The position numbers and the translations under genes are program-made. From assembly GCF_010672525.1 (NCBI RefSeq), contig NZ_JAAHGH010000077.1, forward strand, positions 1-37,046: a DNA stretch of 37,046 nt, written 5' to 3'. This DNA comes from Okeania sp. SIO2B3 (GTDB lineage Bacteria; Cyanobacteriota; Cyanobacteriia; Cyanobacteriales; Microcoleaceae). The notes under the pieces were generated by a model. It was not told the DNA's origin. It saw only the letters and a list, made by a program, of their open reading frames with translations, and made no database searches. Shown in pieces: positions 27,048-36,790 of this stretch (its first letter is position 1; each line of letters begins with the position of its first letter).

Positions 27048-27763
27048 AACTATAACGTTAGGGTTTTAAATTATATATTGAAATTATAAAATACTTAGAC
27101 TAGCTAATCTTGAATTTAGCAGAAAAATCAATGATTGGCAACAGGAATAGAAAAATTATTTCAACTTTCTCTATAATAAATAATTAAATTGATTCTTAAA
27201 CACTCTAAACCATGAAAAGACTATTACAAAGATAACTAAATTTGACTCTATAGATATCAAGTTGCTTAAAATAAAGCTAAGTTTATTCGATCAAGATAAT
27301 TTAGGCATCATCGAAAGTATCAAGGTAAAAATGCATATTAGTGAAGATATAATTTTATCTCTTTGTTGACTGATTACTAATAAAAAAATTGAGCTTAAGG
27401 TGATCGAATTATTCGTTATCAAATAAAATTATCTAGAAGAAAAATTGAAGTTTTAGGGTTTCTTACAACAAAGTGCCAAATTATTAAAATAGGATCGTCT
27501 TGATCAGTAAAATTTTGAATAGATAATGACACAGAGGCAAAGTGAAATTTTTATCGCTCTGTAATCTATATTTATCAATAATTTTTCATCATTATTTTTA
27601 GCTAGAAGTTCAATTAAATAAAGTATTTGTTTTCGCCAGTATAAGGTAGGCGAAATACTGATAAATTTGCTTGCAAAAGCTGGCTGTATCTGTCAACTTT
27701 GCTGTTCTCGAAACTCGTAAAAATCTTCTTGGTCGGTTATAGATTTTGCTAATTTCTGGTTAA

Positions 27764-27800
27764 CAAAAATCCCTACGCTCTCTGATTAAGAGAACGCGGG
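27764..27800 (-). terminator. Intrinsic terminator of por
   Basis: On the minus strand CCCGCGTTCTCT pairs with AGAGAGCGTAGGG (one bulge), followed by ATTTTTG. It lies about 25 bases after the por stop. Confidence 0.75.
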
Positions 27801-27825
27801 AATTATTACTATCTCAATTAAAAAA

Positions 27826-28824
<999 letters not shown>

Positions 28825-29034
28825 TCACTAATCCCATGATTTTACCAGAAACCAGGGTCTACAGAAATTATCAATTCTTTCCCCCTACTCCCTCTTTTCC
28901 GGAGAGGTCTATTGAATCTAATTAAGGACCCAAACATAATATTACACAAAACACTACATAAGACTGATTTAAACTATCCTGGTACACTACATATAGTATT
29001 TGCAGCTCAAAAATCTTGAAGCTCTAAATATCTC

Positions 29035-29126
29035 TAGGACTTACGAAAATTGACTTTTTCACCACCATTTGTAGGGGCGAATACCATTCGCCCTAGCTAT
29101 TATGTACAGTCTCTGCGTAAGTCTTG
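29035..29126. mobile_element. MITE-like element A4 with nested palindrome
   Basis: The ends TAGGACTTACG and CGTAAGTCTTG are flanked by ATCTC and ACCTC (4 of 5 match). The interior carries GTAGGGGCGAATACCATTCG, the palindrome also seen at 11369. A degenerate G-family segment lies upstream at about 28854-28914. No gene lies between 28798 and 29252. Confidence 0.65.
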
Positions 29127-29252
29127 ACCTCTATATAGATATAGATATAGATTTAGATATTTGTGAAAGGCTATGGTAATATAAACGTGCTATTTTCAAT
29201 AAAATGTGCTTAAAAATACAGAAAAATTTGAAATACTAACTATAAAAATCTA

Positions 29253-30362
29253 ATGAAACGAAGAAAACTTATTAACCATGTTGCAGGTGCTGCAAGTGTT
29301 GCAACTTTGGCAGCTTGTAGTCAAACCACTACTCAAACTACCTCTACCGACAATAGCTTACCCTCTATAAAATGGAGAATGACCACGAGTTGGCCTCGCT
29401 CCCTAGATACAATTTTTGGTGGGGCACAAACCCTGTGCGATCGCGTCGCAGCAATGACCAATGGCAAATTTGAAATTACACCCTATTCCGCAGGCGAGAT
29501 AGTGGGAGGGTTAGAAGTTTTAGAGACTGTCCAACAAGGTACAGTACAATGTGGCCATACTGCTAGCTACTATTATGTTGGCAAAAATCCAGCCCTTGCA
29601 TTTGGCACAACTGTTCCGTTTGGCTTAACTGCCCAACAACAAAATGCCTGGTATTATCATGGTGGAGGGCTAGAAATAATGCACAAGCTTTATTCTGACT
29701 TTAATATTATTAGTTTCCCCGCAGGTAATAGTGGAGTACAGATGGGGGGTTGGTTTAAGCGAGAGATTAATACTGTTAACGACCTGAAAGGTTTAACAAT
29801 GCGTATCCCTGGTTTCGGTGGGGAGGTAATGAAAAAATTAGGAGTAAATACTCAAGTTATTCCTGGTGGTGAAATTTATCTGGCTTTAGAGCGGGGTGCT
29901 ATTGATGCTGCTGAATGGGTAGGTCCTTATGATGACCAGAAATTAGGTTTGAATAATGCTGCGAAATACTATTATTATCCTGGTTGGTGGGAACCTGGTC
30001 CGACTTTTGAGGTGCAAGTTAATCTGGATGAATGGAATCAGTTGCCAAAAGAATATCAGGAAGCTTTTAAGACAGCTACATATCAAGCGAATATAAATAT
30101 GTTAGCTAAATATGACGCTTTAAATGGGGCAGCACTAGCAGAATTAATTGCAAAGGGTACTGAGTTACGTCCTTACAGTCAAGAAATTTTACAAGCAGCA
30201 CAAACAGCAGCTTTTGAATTTTATGAAGAGAAAGCTAGTCAGGATGCAACCTTTAAAGAAGTCTACGAACAGTGGAAAAAGTTCCGAGAACAGATTTATA
30301 AATGGAATGCTATTAATGAATTGAGTTTTGCTCAGTTTACGTTCAATAATTCACTAAAGTGA
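29253..30362 (+). CDS. TRAP-type substrate-binding protein 1 (lipoprotein)
   Basis: This DctP/TakP-family periplasmic binding protein, 369 residues, would deliver organic acids to a TRAP transporter. It begins with a twin-arginine-like signal ([20 protein letters not shown]) ending in a lipobox, LAAC, so it is probably a membrane-anchored lipoprotein. The mature part starts near [15 protein letters not shown]. Conserved family parts are [18 protein letters not shown], the carboxylate-binding arginine in [25 protein letters not shown] and [12 protein letters not shown]. The last two resemble the keto-acid-binding TakP group, so a 2-oxo acid or lactate-like substrate is plausible but unproven. 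No dctQ or dctM permease gene is nearby. It is the most diverged of three tandem paralogues. Confidence 0.9.
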   Translation: MKRRKLINHVAGAASVATLAACSQTTTQTTSTDNSLPSIKWRMTTSWPRSLDTIFGGAQTLCDRVAAMTNGKFEITPYSAGEIVGGLEVLETVQQGTVQCGHTASYYYVGKNPALAFGTTVPFGLTAQQQNAWYYHGGGLEIMHKLYSDFNIISFPAGNSGVQMGGWFKREINTVNDLKGLTMRIPGFGGEVMKKLGVNTQVIPGGEIYLALERGAIDAAEWVGPYDDQKLGLNNAAKYYYYPGWWEPGPTFEVQVNLDEWNQLPKEYQEAFKTATYQANINMLAKYDALNGAALAELIAKGTELRPYSQEILQAAQTAAFEFYEEKASQDATFKEVYEQWKKFREQIYKWNAINELSFAQFTFNNSLK

Positions 30363-30460
30363 AGTCAGAATTCAGAAGTTAGAAGTTAGAATTACCACCA
30401 CTGACTAAATTTGAGAGGAGCGAGAATGTCTTAACTACTCTAGCGATTGCTATAAATAAA
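30360..30460 (+). repeat. Repeat F, copy 3
   Basis: It begins at the dctP-1 stop (AAGTGAAGTCAGAA) and ends GAGGAGCGAGAATGTCTTAA...GCGATTGCTATAAA. It is nearly the same as the leader of the third paralogue at 32213-32312. Confidence 0.65.
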
Positions 30461-30468
30461 TATAGTTA

Positions 30469-30721
30469 GGGTTTGCTAATTAAATATCAAAGTATTGACT
30501 GATATTGGTTTGAGCAATTTTAGGTCTGGAAAAAGTACCAGCTTTTCGGTTATATAGAGTTGAAAAAATGAGTATTTTGGAGTACGCGAGGCAGACAAAT
30601 CAAGAAACCATTATTTCAAGGACTTCCTCTATAACTCCCCTAAACTCCTGACTCTTAACTATTCCCTATTCCCTATTCCCTATTCCCTGCCTCAGCAAAA
30701 AGACTTTATGAGCGCAAACCC
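30469..30721. mobile_element. MITE-like element C2
   Basis: GGGTTTGCTAATT at the left and GCAAACCC at the right are flanked by an exact TAGTTA duplication (30463-30468 and 30722-30727). The first 70 bases match C1 and C3. It contains four copies of ATTCCCT at 30661-30688. It sits in the spacer before the second paralogue. Confidence 0.75.
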
Positions 30722-30842
30722 TAGTTAAGAAAGAATTGGCTCTTGACAATTACTGATGATGAATCTTAGACAACGGAAGTGTTTTTCCCACTGTTCCCTC
30801 CATACCTATTCCATGTTCCTTGCTATAAGACATAAATAAATA

Positions 30843-31931
30843 ATGAAACGTCGAAACCTAATTAGTTATGCTACTGTTGCTGCTACAAGTGCAGTTGCTT
30901 TACCTGCATTGAGTCAAACCGAACCCCAACAAATAAAATGGAGAATGACGACGAGTTGGCCGAAATCTCTCGATACCTTGTTTGGTGGAGCGCAGAGGAT
31001 TTGCGATCGCGTAGCAGCTTTGACCAATGGCAGATTTACTATTACTCCTTATCAAGCTGGTGAAATAGTCGGAGGATTGGAAGTTTTAGATGCTGTACAA
31101 CAAGGCACCGTACAATGTGGTCATACAAGTAGTTTTTACTATAAAGGCAAAAATCCTGCCTTAGCATTTGCAACTACTGTTCCATTTGGTTTTACTACCC
31201 AACAACAGAATGCTTGGCTATATCATCGAGGGGGTCTAGAAGCAATGCAAAAAATTTATGCTGATTTTAATGCGATTAACTTCCCTGCAGGTGGCATAGG
31301 GGCACAAATGGGTGGTTGGTTTAGGCAAGAAATTAATAGTTTGGCTGACCTCAATGGTTTAAAAATGCGCATTCCTGGTTTGGGAGGAGATGTGATGAGT
31401 AAATTGGGAGTAAATGTGCAGGTGTTACCTGGTGGAGAAGTTTATTTAGCTTTAGAAAGAGGAGCTATAGATGCGGCTGAATTTACTGGGCCTTATGATG
31501 ATGAGAAATTGGGTTTATATAAGGCTGCAAAATATTATTATTATCCTGGCTGGTGGGAACCTGGTCTGACTTTAGATGTATTAGTTAATTTGGATGTTTG
31601 GAATAAGTTACCAAAAGAATATCAGGAAATTTTTCAGACTGCTGCTTATGAAGTTAATTTGAATATGTTGGCTCAATATGATGTTTTGAATGGTAAAGCG
31701 TTGCCGAGATTGATTGAAAAAGGTGTCCAATTAAGGGCTTTTACCCCAGAAATTATGGAAGCTGCTCAGAAGGCTGCTTTTGAGATTTATGAGGAAAATG
31801 CTAGCAAAGATGGTAGTTTTAAGGAGGTTTATCAACAGTGGAAAAAATTTAGAGAGCAAGTTTTTAATTGGAATAAAGTTAATGAGTTGAGTTTTGCTCA
31901 ATTTTCGTTCAATAATATCATGTCCGGTTGA
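30843..31931 (+). CDS. TRAP-type substrate-binding protein 2
   Basis: The 362-residue paralogue of the preceding gene carries the same family landmarks ([59 protein letters not shown]). The twin-arginine-like signal [20 protein letters not shown] ends in PALSQ. There is no lipobox, so the mature protein should be soluble in the periplasm, cut by signal peptidase I. The Trp of AEW is Phe here and in copy 3, a possible specificity change. The last residues NNIMSG and the stop codon are supplied by repeat element D5, which begins at 31915. Most residues agree with copy 3, implying recent duplication. Confidence 0.9.
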   Translation: MKRRNLISYATVAATSAVALPALSQTEPQQIKWRMTTSWPKSLDTLFGGAQRICDRVAALTNGRFTITPYQAGEIVGGLEVLDAVQQGTVQCGHTSSFYYKGKNPALAFATTVPFGFTTQQQNAWLYHRGGLEAMQKIYADFNAINFPAGGIGAQMGGWFRQEINSLADLNGLKMRIPGLGGDVMSKLGVNVQVLPGGEVYLALERGAIDAAEFTGPYDDEKLGLYKAAKYYYYPGWWEPGLTLDVLVNLDVWNKLPKEYQEIFQTAAYEVNLNMLAQYDVLNGKALPRLIEKGVQLRAFTPEIMEAAQKAAFEIYEENASKDGSFKEVYQQWKKFREQVFNWNKVNELSFAQFSFNNIMSG

Positions 31932-32030
31932 ACAGTTATAAATAAATGACGAAGGAGTCAGGAGTCAGGAGGGAAGAAAGAAGAAGAAATCAAAAAACTT
32001 TTGATTACGCTCTTATCCGGAGATCATTTC
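31915..32030. repeat. Repeat element D5, overlapping a gene end
   Basis: It starts AATATCATGTCCGGTTGAAC and continues CAGTTATAAATAAA as in D1. The right end near 32017-32029 is degenerate (ATCCGGAGATCATTT). The left 17 bases are the last codons and stop of the second binding-protein gene. Confidence 0.6.
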
Positions 32031-32144
32031 ATTAATTGATAATGGATAATTGATAATTACCTCTGGTTAAAACCGTTACGGAATTGAATATAAGGAATAT
32101 TTTCTTTTTTTTTCCCCTTAAAAGGGGAGGCTTCAAGGCGCGAA
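32031..32144. repeat. Repeat E3 (inverted)
   Basis: The reverse complement matches E1 from AAGCCTCCCCTTTTAAGGGG through TATTCAATTCCGTAACGG to GGTAATTATCAATTATCC. Confidence 0.65.
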
Positions 32145-32150
32145 TTATTT

Positions 32151-32199
32151 AATTATTAATTATTAATTATTAATTATTAATTATTAATTATTAATTATT
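32151..32199. repeat. Heptanucleotide tandem repeat (AATTATT), 7 copies
   Basis: Exactly seven uninterrupted copies of AATTATT. It sits between E3 and the F-type leader of the third paralogue, mirroring the heptamer beside E1 at 18213. Confidence 0.9.
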
Positions 32200-32212
32200 C
32201 GGTAACTCCCTA

Positions 32213-32312
32213 AAGTGAAGTTAGAAGTCAGAAGTTATAAGTAAAATTTTTGCGGTGACTAAATTTGAGAGGAGCGAGAATGTCTTAACCGCTCTAGTGG
32301 TTGCTATAAACA
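32213..32312 (+). repeat. Repeat F, copy 4
   Basis: GTGAAGTTAGAAGTCAGAAG, then GTGACTAAATTTGAGAGGAG and CGAGAATGTCTTAAC, ending GGTTGCTATAAA. It matches copy 3 closely, including CTAAAG before its start, which in copy 3 is the end of the first paralogue. Confidence 0.65.
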
Positions 32313-32336
32313 AATAACACATAAAATAGATAAATA

Positions 32337-33419
32337 ATGAAACGTCGAAACCTAATTAGTTATACTACTGTTGCTGCTACAAGTGCTATTGCTTTACCTG
32401 CATTGAGTCAAACTGAACCACAACATATAAAATGGAGAATGACAACGAGTTGGCCAAAATCTCTTGAGACTTTGTTTGGTGGAGTGCAGAAGATTTGCGA
32501 TCGCGTAGCAGCTTTGACCAATGGCAGATTTACTATTACTCCTTATCAAGCGGGTGAAATAGTCGGAGGGTTGGAAGTTTTGGATGCTGTGCAACAGGGA
32601 ACTGTACAGTGTGGTCATACTCCTAGTTATTACTATAAAGGTAAAAATCCTGCTCTGGTGTTTGCTACTTCTGTTCCTTTTGGCTTTACTGCTCAACAAC
32701 AAAATGCTTGGCTATATCATGGTGGGGGTCTAGAAGCTATCCAAAATGTTTATGCTCAGTTTAATATTATCAACTTTCCTGCTGGTAATACTGGAGCGCA
32801 AATGGGTGGTTGGTTTAGGGGAGAGATTAATACTTTAGCCGATCTTAATGGTTTAAAAATGCGTATTCCTGGTTTAGGGGGCGATGTGATGAGTAAGTTG
32901 GGAGTAAATGTACAGGTGCTACCTGGTGGGGAAGTTTATTTAGCTTTAGAAAGAGGAGCTATTGATGCGGCTGAATTTAGCGGACCTTATGATGATGAAA
33001 AGTTGGGTTTATATAGAGCAGCAAAATATTATTATTATCCTGGCTGGTGGGAACCTGGTCCAACTTTAGATTTATTGGTTAATTTGGATGCTTGGAAAAA
33101 CTTACCAAGGGAATATCAGGAAATTTTTCAGACTGCTGCTTATGAGGCTAATTTGAATATGTTAGCTCAATATGATGCTTTGAATCGTGAGGCTTTAGCT
33201 AGATTGATTGAAAAAAGTGTTCAGTTGAGAGCTTTTAGTCCAGAAATTATGCAAGCTGCTCAGAAGGCTGCTTTTGAATTTTATGAGGAAAGTGCTAGTC
33301 AAGATGGGAGTTTTAAGGAAGTTTATCAGCAGTGGAAAAAATTTAGAGAGCAAGTTTTTAATTGGAATAAAGTTAATGAGTTGAGTTTTTCTAAGTTTTC
33401 TTTTCTTGATAGCAAGTAA
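32337..33419 (+). CDS. TRAP-type substrate-binding protein 3
   Basis: The 360-residue protein is nearly the same as paralogue 2 over its whole length and has the same leader TAAATAATGAAACG. The twin-arginine-like signal ends PALSQ, without a lipobox. Landmarks are [58 protein letters not shown] and [12 protein letters not shown]. The C-terminus [10 protein letters not shown] differs from paralogue 2, whose end was altered by element D5. A periplasmic organic-acid-binding role is inferred from the family. No Shine-Dalgarno sequence is seen before the ATG in any of the three copies. Confidence 0.9.
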   Translation: MKRRNLISYTTVAATSAIALPALSQTEPQHIKWRMTTSWPKSLETLFGGVQKICDRVAALTNGRFTITPYQAGEIVGGLEVLDAVQQGTVQCGHTPSYYYKGKNPALVFATSVPFGFTAQQQNAWLYHGGGLEAIQNVYAQFNIINFPAGNTGAQMGGWFRGEINTLADLNGLKMRIPGLGGDVMSKLGVNVQVLPGGEVYLALERGAIDAAEFSGPYDDEKLGLYRAAKYYYYPGWWEPGPTLDLLVNLDAWKNLPREYQEIFQTAAYEANLNMLAQYDALNREALARLIEKSVQLRAFSPEIMQAAQKAAFEFYEESASQDGSFKEVYQQWKKFREQVFNWNKVNELSFSKFSFLDSK

Positions 33420-33456
33420 AATTCAGTTCGCTAATGGGTAATGGCTAATGTCAAGG

Positions 33457-33494
33457 GTGATAAATATTTGCTACAAATAGTTAGACTTTTTATA
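33457..33494 (+). repeat. Dispersed repeat J, copy 2
   Basis: GATAAATATTTGCTACAAAT followed by AGTTAGACTTTTTATA matches the copy at 486-531. Confidence 0.45.
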
Positions 33495-33502
33495 GGACCC
33501 AG

Positions 33503-33564
33503 GTAGAGGATCTGTGAGTTTGGCAACATACAGGTAGGGGAGCCGTCGGATTGGCGACGTACAG
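33503..33564 (+). repeat. Two tandem 31-nt units with hairpin-forming cores
   Basis: Units at 33503-33533 and 33534-33564 agree at 23 of 31 positions, both beginning GTAG.GGA and ending ACRTACAG. The second folds as CGTCG-GATTGG-CGACG; the first as GTT-TGGC-AAC. They are not in a plausible reading frame (31 is not a multiple of three). The role is unknown. Confidence 0.6.
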
Positions 33565-33679
33565 AATCAATAGCTTTTATATCATTTATTAGATCGGAAC
33601 TTATCTTTTGAGTCAAAGGGACATCTTCTATCGTGGGACTCGTTGGCTAGTAAAAATCTGTCTAAAAGCAGGTATACCT

Positions 33680-33830
33680 AGCCTTTCAAGTTCATACAAC
33701 ATGATGTAAAACACCGAGAGGTAATAAATTACCATTAGATGGAGACTGGACTTATTGGAGTAGCAGAGTCAGCAAACATCCAGGCCTAAGGAAAGAAGTT
33801 TCAACGTTGTTATATAGCAATTCCCAAAAA
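33680..33830 (+). pseudogene. Group II intron-encoded protein fragment
   Basis: One frame at 33714-33832 reads TPRGNKLPLDGDWTYWSSR followed by VSKHPGLRKEVSTLL. This matches the segment before the HNH nuclease domain of group II intron reverse transcriptases (the G-D-W-x-Y-W-S-x-R-x-x-x-H-P pattern). Immediately upstream KFIQHDVK appears in another frame. The reverse transcriptase and HNH parts are absent; the frame runs into a dispersed repeat (TATAGCAATTCCCAAAAAGC) and stops. It is a small relic only. Confidence 0.6.
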
Positions 33831-33844
33831 GCGTGAGGTACAAA

Positions 33845-33882
<38 letters not shown>

Positions 33883-34223
33883 GAAGAGGCAAGATGTGGG
33901 GAGAAATAATACAAAAAATTCAACACTCCTTCAGATAATTTTTCCTCAAAATTGATGCGCTAAAAGACTTGACTACCATAATTATATAGCTATCAAATAG
34001 GTTGTATAGAATAATATTTTAATTAGAGTTTACTGTAGATTAAGACAGACGAGTTAATAAATTTCATAATTCTGTGCAGCCTCACATAAAATTGCTATAA
34101 GCTAAGAAGTATTGAGATTTTATATTCCCTGTTTACTCTTCCCTATTCCCTAAAAATATAGGATATCTCACAACTAAAATAAAACTGCTATATATAGTTT
34201 AAATCCTGAATAGCTTACTAATA

Positions 34224-34868
34224 CTAACTGAAATCAGTCCATTTTTGAGGTAGATTTTGCTCTGGAAATACTAATTTTGCCTGTAGATAATGTTCAAAAG
34301 ATTTAATTAGATTATGGGTAGAATTTCCATAACAGCGAGTTTGATAAATTACAGCTAGATTGTTATTAACTATTGCCCATTCATAGGGGAAATCATTCAA
34401 ATTAAATACTTCCAAAGCTAACTCGCAGCAAGCTAAAGCAATTTCTAAGTTAACATCAGAGTCTCCATCTGGTACTGCCCAAATAATCCGACCAAAGTTT
34501 ACTAATGCGCTAGCAATTGTAGTTGCTCTATTTTGACAAATGTGAGGAAAAACTTGCTTCGCCCATTTGCGTAAAATGTATATTAAATGAGGTTCTAATA
34601 AATCAATATTTTCTACAATTAGAGGGTAAATTTTTTGAGGGTTACCTTCAGTTTCCAAAGTTATTTGCAACGCTTCTAGCACAAATGGCAAAGTTTCATT
34701 GATAGGGATAGTTAAATCAGGAATGACAATTTTAGCTTCTAACCAAGCAGCAAAATTCTGATAATATGGCAGATTTTCATCTAAAACTATGTAGATAGGA
34801 AAATATGGTGGCATGAATTGATCTTTACTTAATTTTGCTTCTATTGGCTGTGGTTGAAAGTTAATCAT
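34224..34868 (-). CDS. TPR-type protein, probably truncated
   Basis: The 214-residue protein starts MINFQPQPIEAKLSKDQFMP with no signal peptide. The last about 70 residues (ALACCELALEVFNLNDFPYE, WAIVNNNLAVIYQTR and LIKSFEHYLQAKLVFPEQNL) show the xxFPxEWAxxxNNLAxxY pattern of TPR units from large cyanobacterial TPR/CHAT proteins. Those proteins normally go on with many more repeats and often a caspase-like CHAT domain. Here the frame stops one unit later at QKWTDFS. It is therefore probably the N-terminal part of a longer gene cut by a stop or deletion. A short stand-alone version cannot be excluded. Confidence 0.6.
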   Translation of the reverse strand: MINFQPQPIEAKLSKDQFMPPYFPIYIVLDENLPYYQNFAAWLEAKIVIPDLTIPINETLPFVLEALQITLETEGNPQKIYPLIVENIDLLEPHLIYILRKWAKQVFPHICQNRATTIASALVNFGRIIWAVPDGDSDVNLEIALACCELALEVFNLNDFPYEWAIVNNNLAVIYQTRCYGNSTHNLIKSFEHYLQAKLVFPEQNLPQKWTDFS

Positions 34869-35212
34869 TTTTAATGTTTTTGTGCCTCTATTGTGAGCCT
34901 AATTACATTCTATTTTCCCATTCTAGAGAGTGGCTTTCCGGATCGTATTCAATTATTTTTATAGATTTACTAGAATTATAATCGCGAATCTAGAGTAGTT
35001 AATTATTCTGATATAATTTAGTTGAGATTGTTATAGTTATGTGGTGAAATAATATGACAAATCTGGTTTTAATTATTAAGTTGATAGAGACTCTCTCAAT
35101 TTTATAAAAATTTCTATAGCTACACTGCAATATGGAAGTATAGTTAATACTCTTTGATCGAATTTTTCACATTAGCGACTATAAGTGATAATTCCTCTTT
35201 ATATAATAACCC

Positions 35213-35410
35213 TTATTCTCCAGTCAAAACCTCTTCATAAATATTAGCCATTGTGAAAGTTAATCCCACTGACTTCAACTTTAAACAATCTTCCTTTCCT
35301 AAACTTTCTCTAAACCAACAACCAACTTCTGATGGACGATAAATTTCTACCTTCATTTCTGTTTGAGAAACCAATATATACTCTTGCAAACTTGCTCAAC
35401 TTTGGTAATT
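35213..35410 (-). pseudogene. Uma2-family (DUF820) C-terminal fragment
   Basis: The minus strand reads LQEYILVSQTEMKVEIYRPS, then GCWFRESLGKEDCLKLKSVG, LTFTMANIYEEVL and a stop at 35213. These are the conserved last strands of Uma2-type PD-(D/E)XK-fold proteins (E-Y-x-L-V-S-Q ... V-x-x-x-x-x-x-x-x-W). Upstream the frame breaks near 35390. Together with the N-terminal piece at 36361-36591 on the same strand it appears to be one gene split by about 1 kb of inserted DNA. The stretch 34869-35212 holds no gene. Confidence 0.7.
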
Positions 35411-35529
35411 TAGGCGTTTTTATCGCCGATTTACTTCTTTGGTGGAAGAGGAGAGCATTGACTTAATTAACGAATAACGATATAATAAGTATCTAAACAT
35501 ACCATTTAGATAGGCTGCCCTCAATCTCC

Positions 35530-36250
35530 ATGAAATCCATCAGAACCAAACTCAAATTAAATAATCAACAAAAAACGGGCGATGGCACAACACGCAGGTT
35601 ATAGTAGATGGTGCTACAACTGGGGTTTAAGTTTATGGAATGCAGCTTACACAGATGGCCATAAACCAAACGCCCGTAAGCTCAGAGAGGTTTTTACCAA
35701 TCACACAAAACCACTTTATCCTTGGATGAAAAACTTATCGTCTAAAGTTTATCAATATGCTTTTATTAACTTGGGTGAAGCATTTAAAAGGTTTTTCAAG
35801 GGTTAGGTAAATACCCAAGATTTAAGAAGAAAGGTAAGTCTGATTCATTCACAATTGATAATTCTGGAAAGCCAATAGAATTAAACGGATGGAATCATAA
35901 ATTACCTTTTATTGGTTAGGTCAAAACTTATGAACCGATTGAAGCAACAACTCAAAAAATAACTATTAGTAGACAAGCAGGTGAATGGTATTTAAGTTGC
36001 AGCTATGAATTTACTCCGACTTCAACACCAAAAACTACAGAAGTTGTAGGTGTAGATTTAGGAATTAAGACACTAGCAACGATGGAGATCAAATTATTAG
36101 TAAAACATACATGGTTCGATTTTGTTGGTGAAAATACGCTTATTAAGACATTATTTAGCAAGGTTACATCGTCAAACTCTTTGCTATTCTAAGTCTGAAG
36201 AAATGCTCAAATATTCTATTCAATTATTAATTCACGCTTCTAAAATTTAG
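35530..36250 (+). pseudogene. tnpB: Second decayed TnpB (different subgroup)
   Basis: ATG at 35530 gives MKSIRTKLKLNNQQKT, then a one-base shift leads to MAQHAGYSRWCYNWGLSLWN and LREVFTNHTKPLYPWMKNLS. Another shift near 35800 gives GLGKYPRFKKKGKSDSFTID, and a TGG-to-TAG-like nonsense codon follows FIG. The same frame continues with VKTYEPI, ISRQAGEWYLSCSYEF and the RuvC-I motif VVGVDLGIKTLAT. After about 36080 only shifted scraps remain; RuvC-II and RuvC-III are lost. It is not closely related to the TnpB at 3234, whose N-terminus is different. Confidence 0.85.
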
Positions 36251-36289
36251 AGATGTGCCAACTCCAAACTTCAAATAATATAAATTATT

Positions 36290-36343
36290 TTATAGTGAGC
36301 GCGATCGCTCTTTTCCCAAATCATACCTTAATTCAGCAACGCC
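36290..36343 (-). repeat. Single end of a B-family element
   Basis: On the minus strand it starts GGCGTTGCTGAATTAAGG and continues TATGATTTGG like B1 and B2. The partner end is missing, so it is a truncated element. It lies exactly where the Uma2 reading frame is interrupted. Confidence 0.55.
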
Positions 36344-36360
36344 AGTAAAAAATATCCGAA

Positions 36361-36591
36361 CTATTCAGAAATAGCGATCTTAACTTTCATCTCTGCAATA
36401 AATGTTTTATATCCACTTCCGTGTAAATTCAAACGTAAAAAACTAGCTATATTTAATGCAATACGATTATACTCTTCGTTGCCACCAGACATAGGGAAAA
36501 TTTCACCGTCGAAATATTCATGGCAAATGGGATTGGTTTTTTCCCTTTCAAAATAGTCTGTAGTAGAAATAAATGCTGTAGCTAATTTCAT
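36361..36591 (-). pseudogene. Uma2-family (DUF820) N-terminal fragment
   Basis: The 76 codons starting MKLATAFISTTDYFEREK match the N-terminal third of Uma2 proteins: CHEYFDGEIFPMSGGNEEYN, NIASFLRLNLHGSGYKTF and IAEMKVKI. The frame stops at ISE, but one base later the expected SSDIFY continues and then meets the B-family element end at 36343. Full proteins have about 190 residues. Many cyanobacterial genomes hold dozens of these genes of unclear role. Confidence 0.75.
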
Positions 36592-36712
36592 AATTATTAG
36601 TTTTTCAATGTGCTGTAGATTAATATAATTAAGATCAGCAAAATATCTCTGTAAATTTTGCTTCCTCTGCTAGAAAATATCTCAACAGTTGATTTCATCA
36701 AGTGTATAATTA

Positions 36713-36790
36713 GGGCTTGCTGATTAAATCTAAAAGTATTGACAGATAAAGGTAAGTGCCTTTTTGGGATCGAAAAAAGTGCGCCTGTTT
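36713..36790 (+). repeat. Left end of a C-family element (C3)
   Basis: TAATTA then GGGCTTGCTGATTAAATC and AAAGTATTGACAGATAAAGG match C1 (right end, inverted) and C2 (left end). The right end was not found before the window ends. 36791-37046 shows no gene. Confidence 0.6.

Noticed and set aside
32151-32199. CRISPR-like array
   Set aside because: The repeat is a contiguous seven-base tandem with no spacers; no cas genes occur in the window.
33534-33564. Group II intron domain V
   Set aside because: GAGCCGTCGG recalls the domain V start, but the expected GAAA-type tetraloop and closing ACGGTTC arm are missing.
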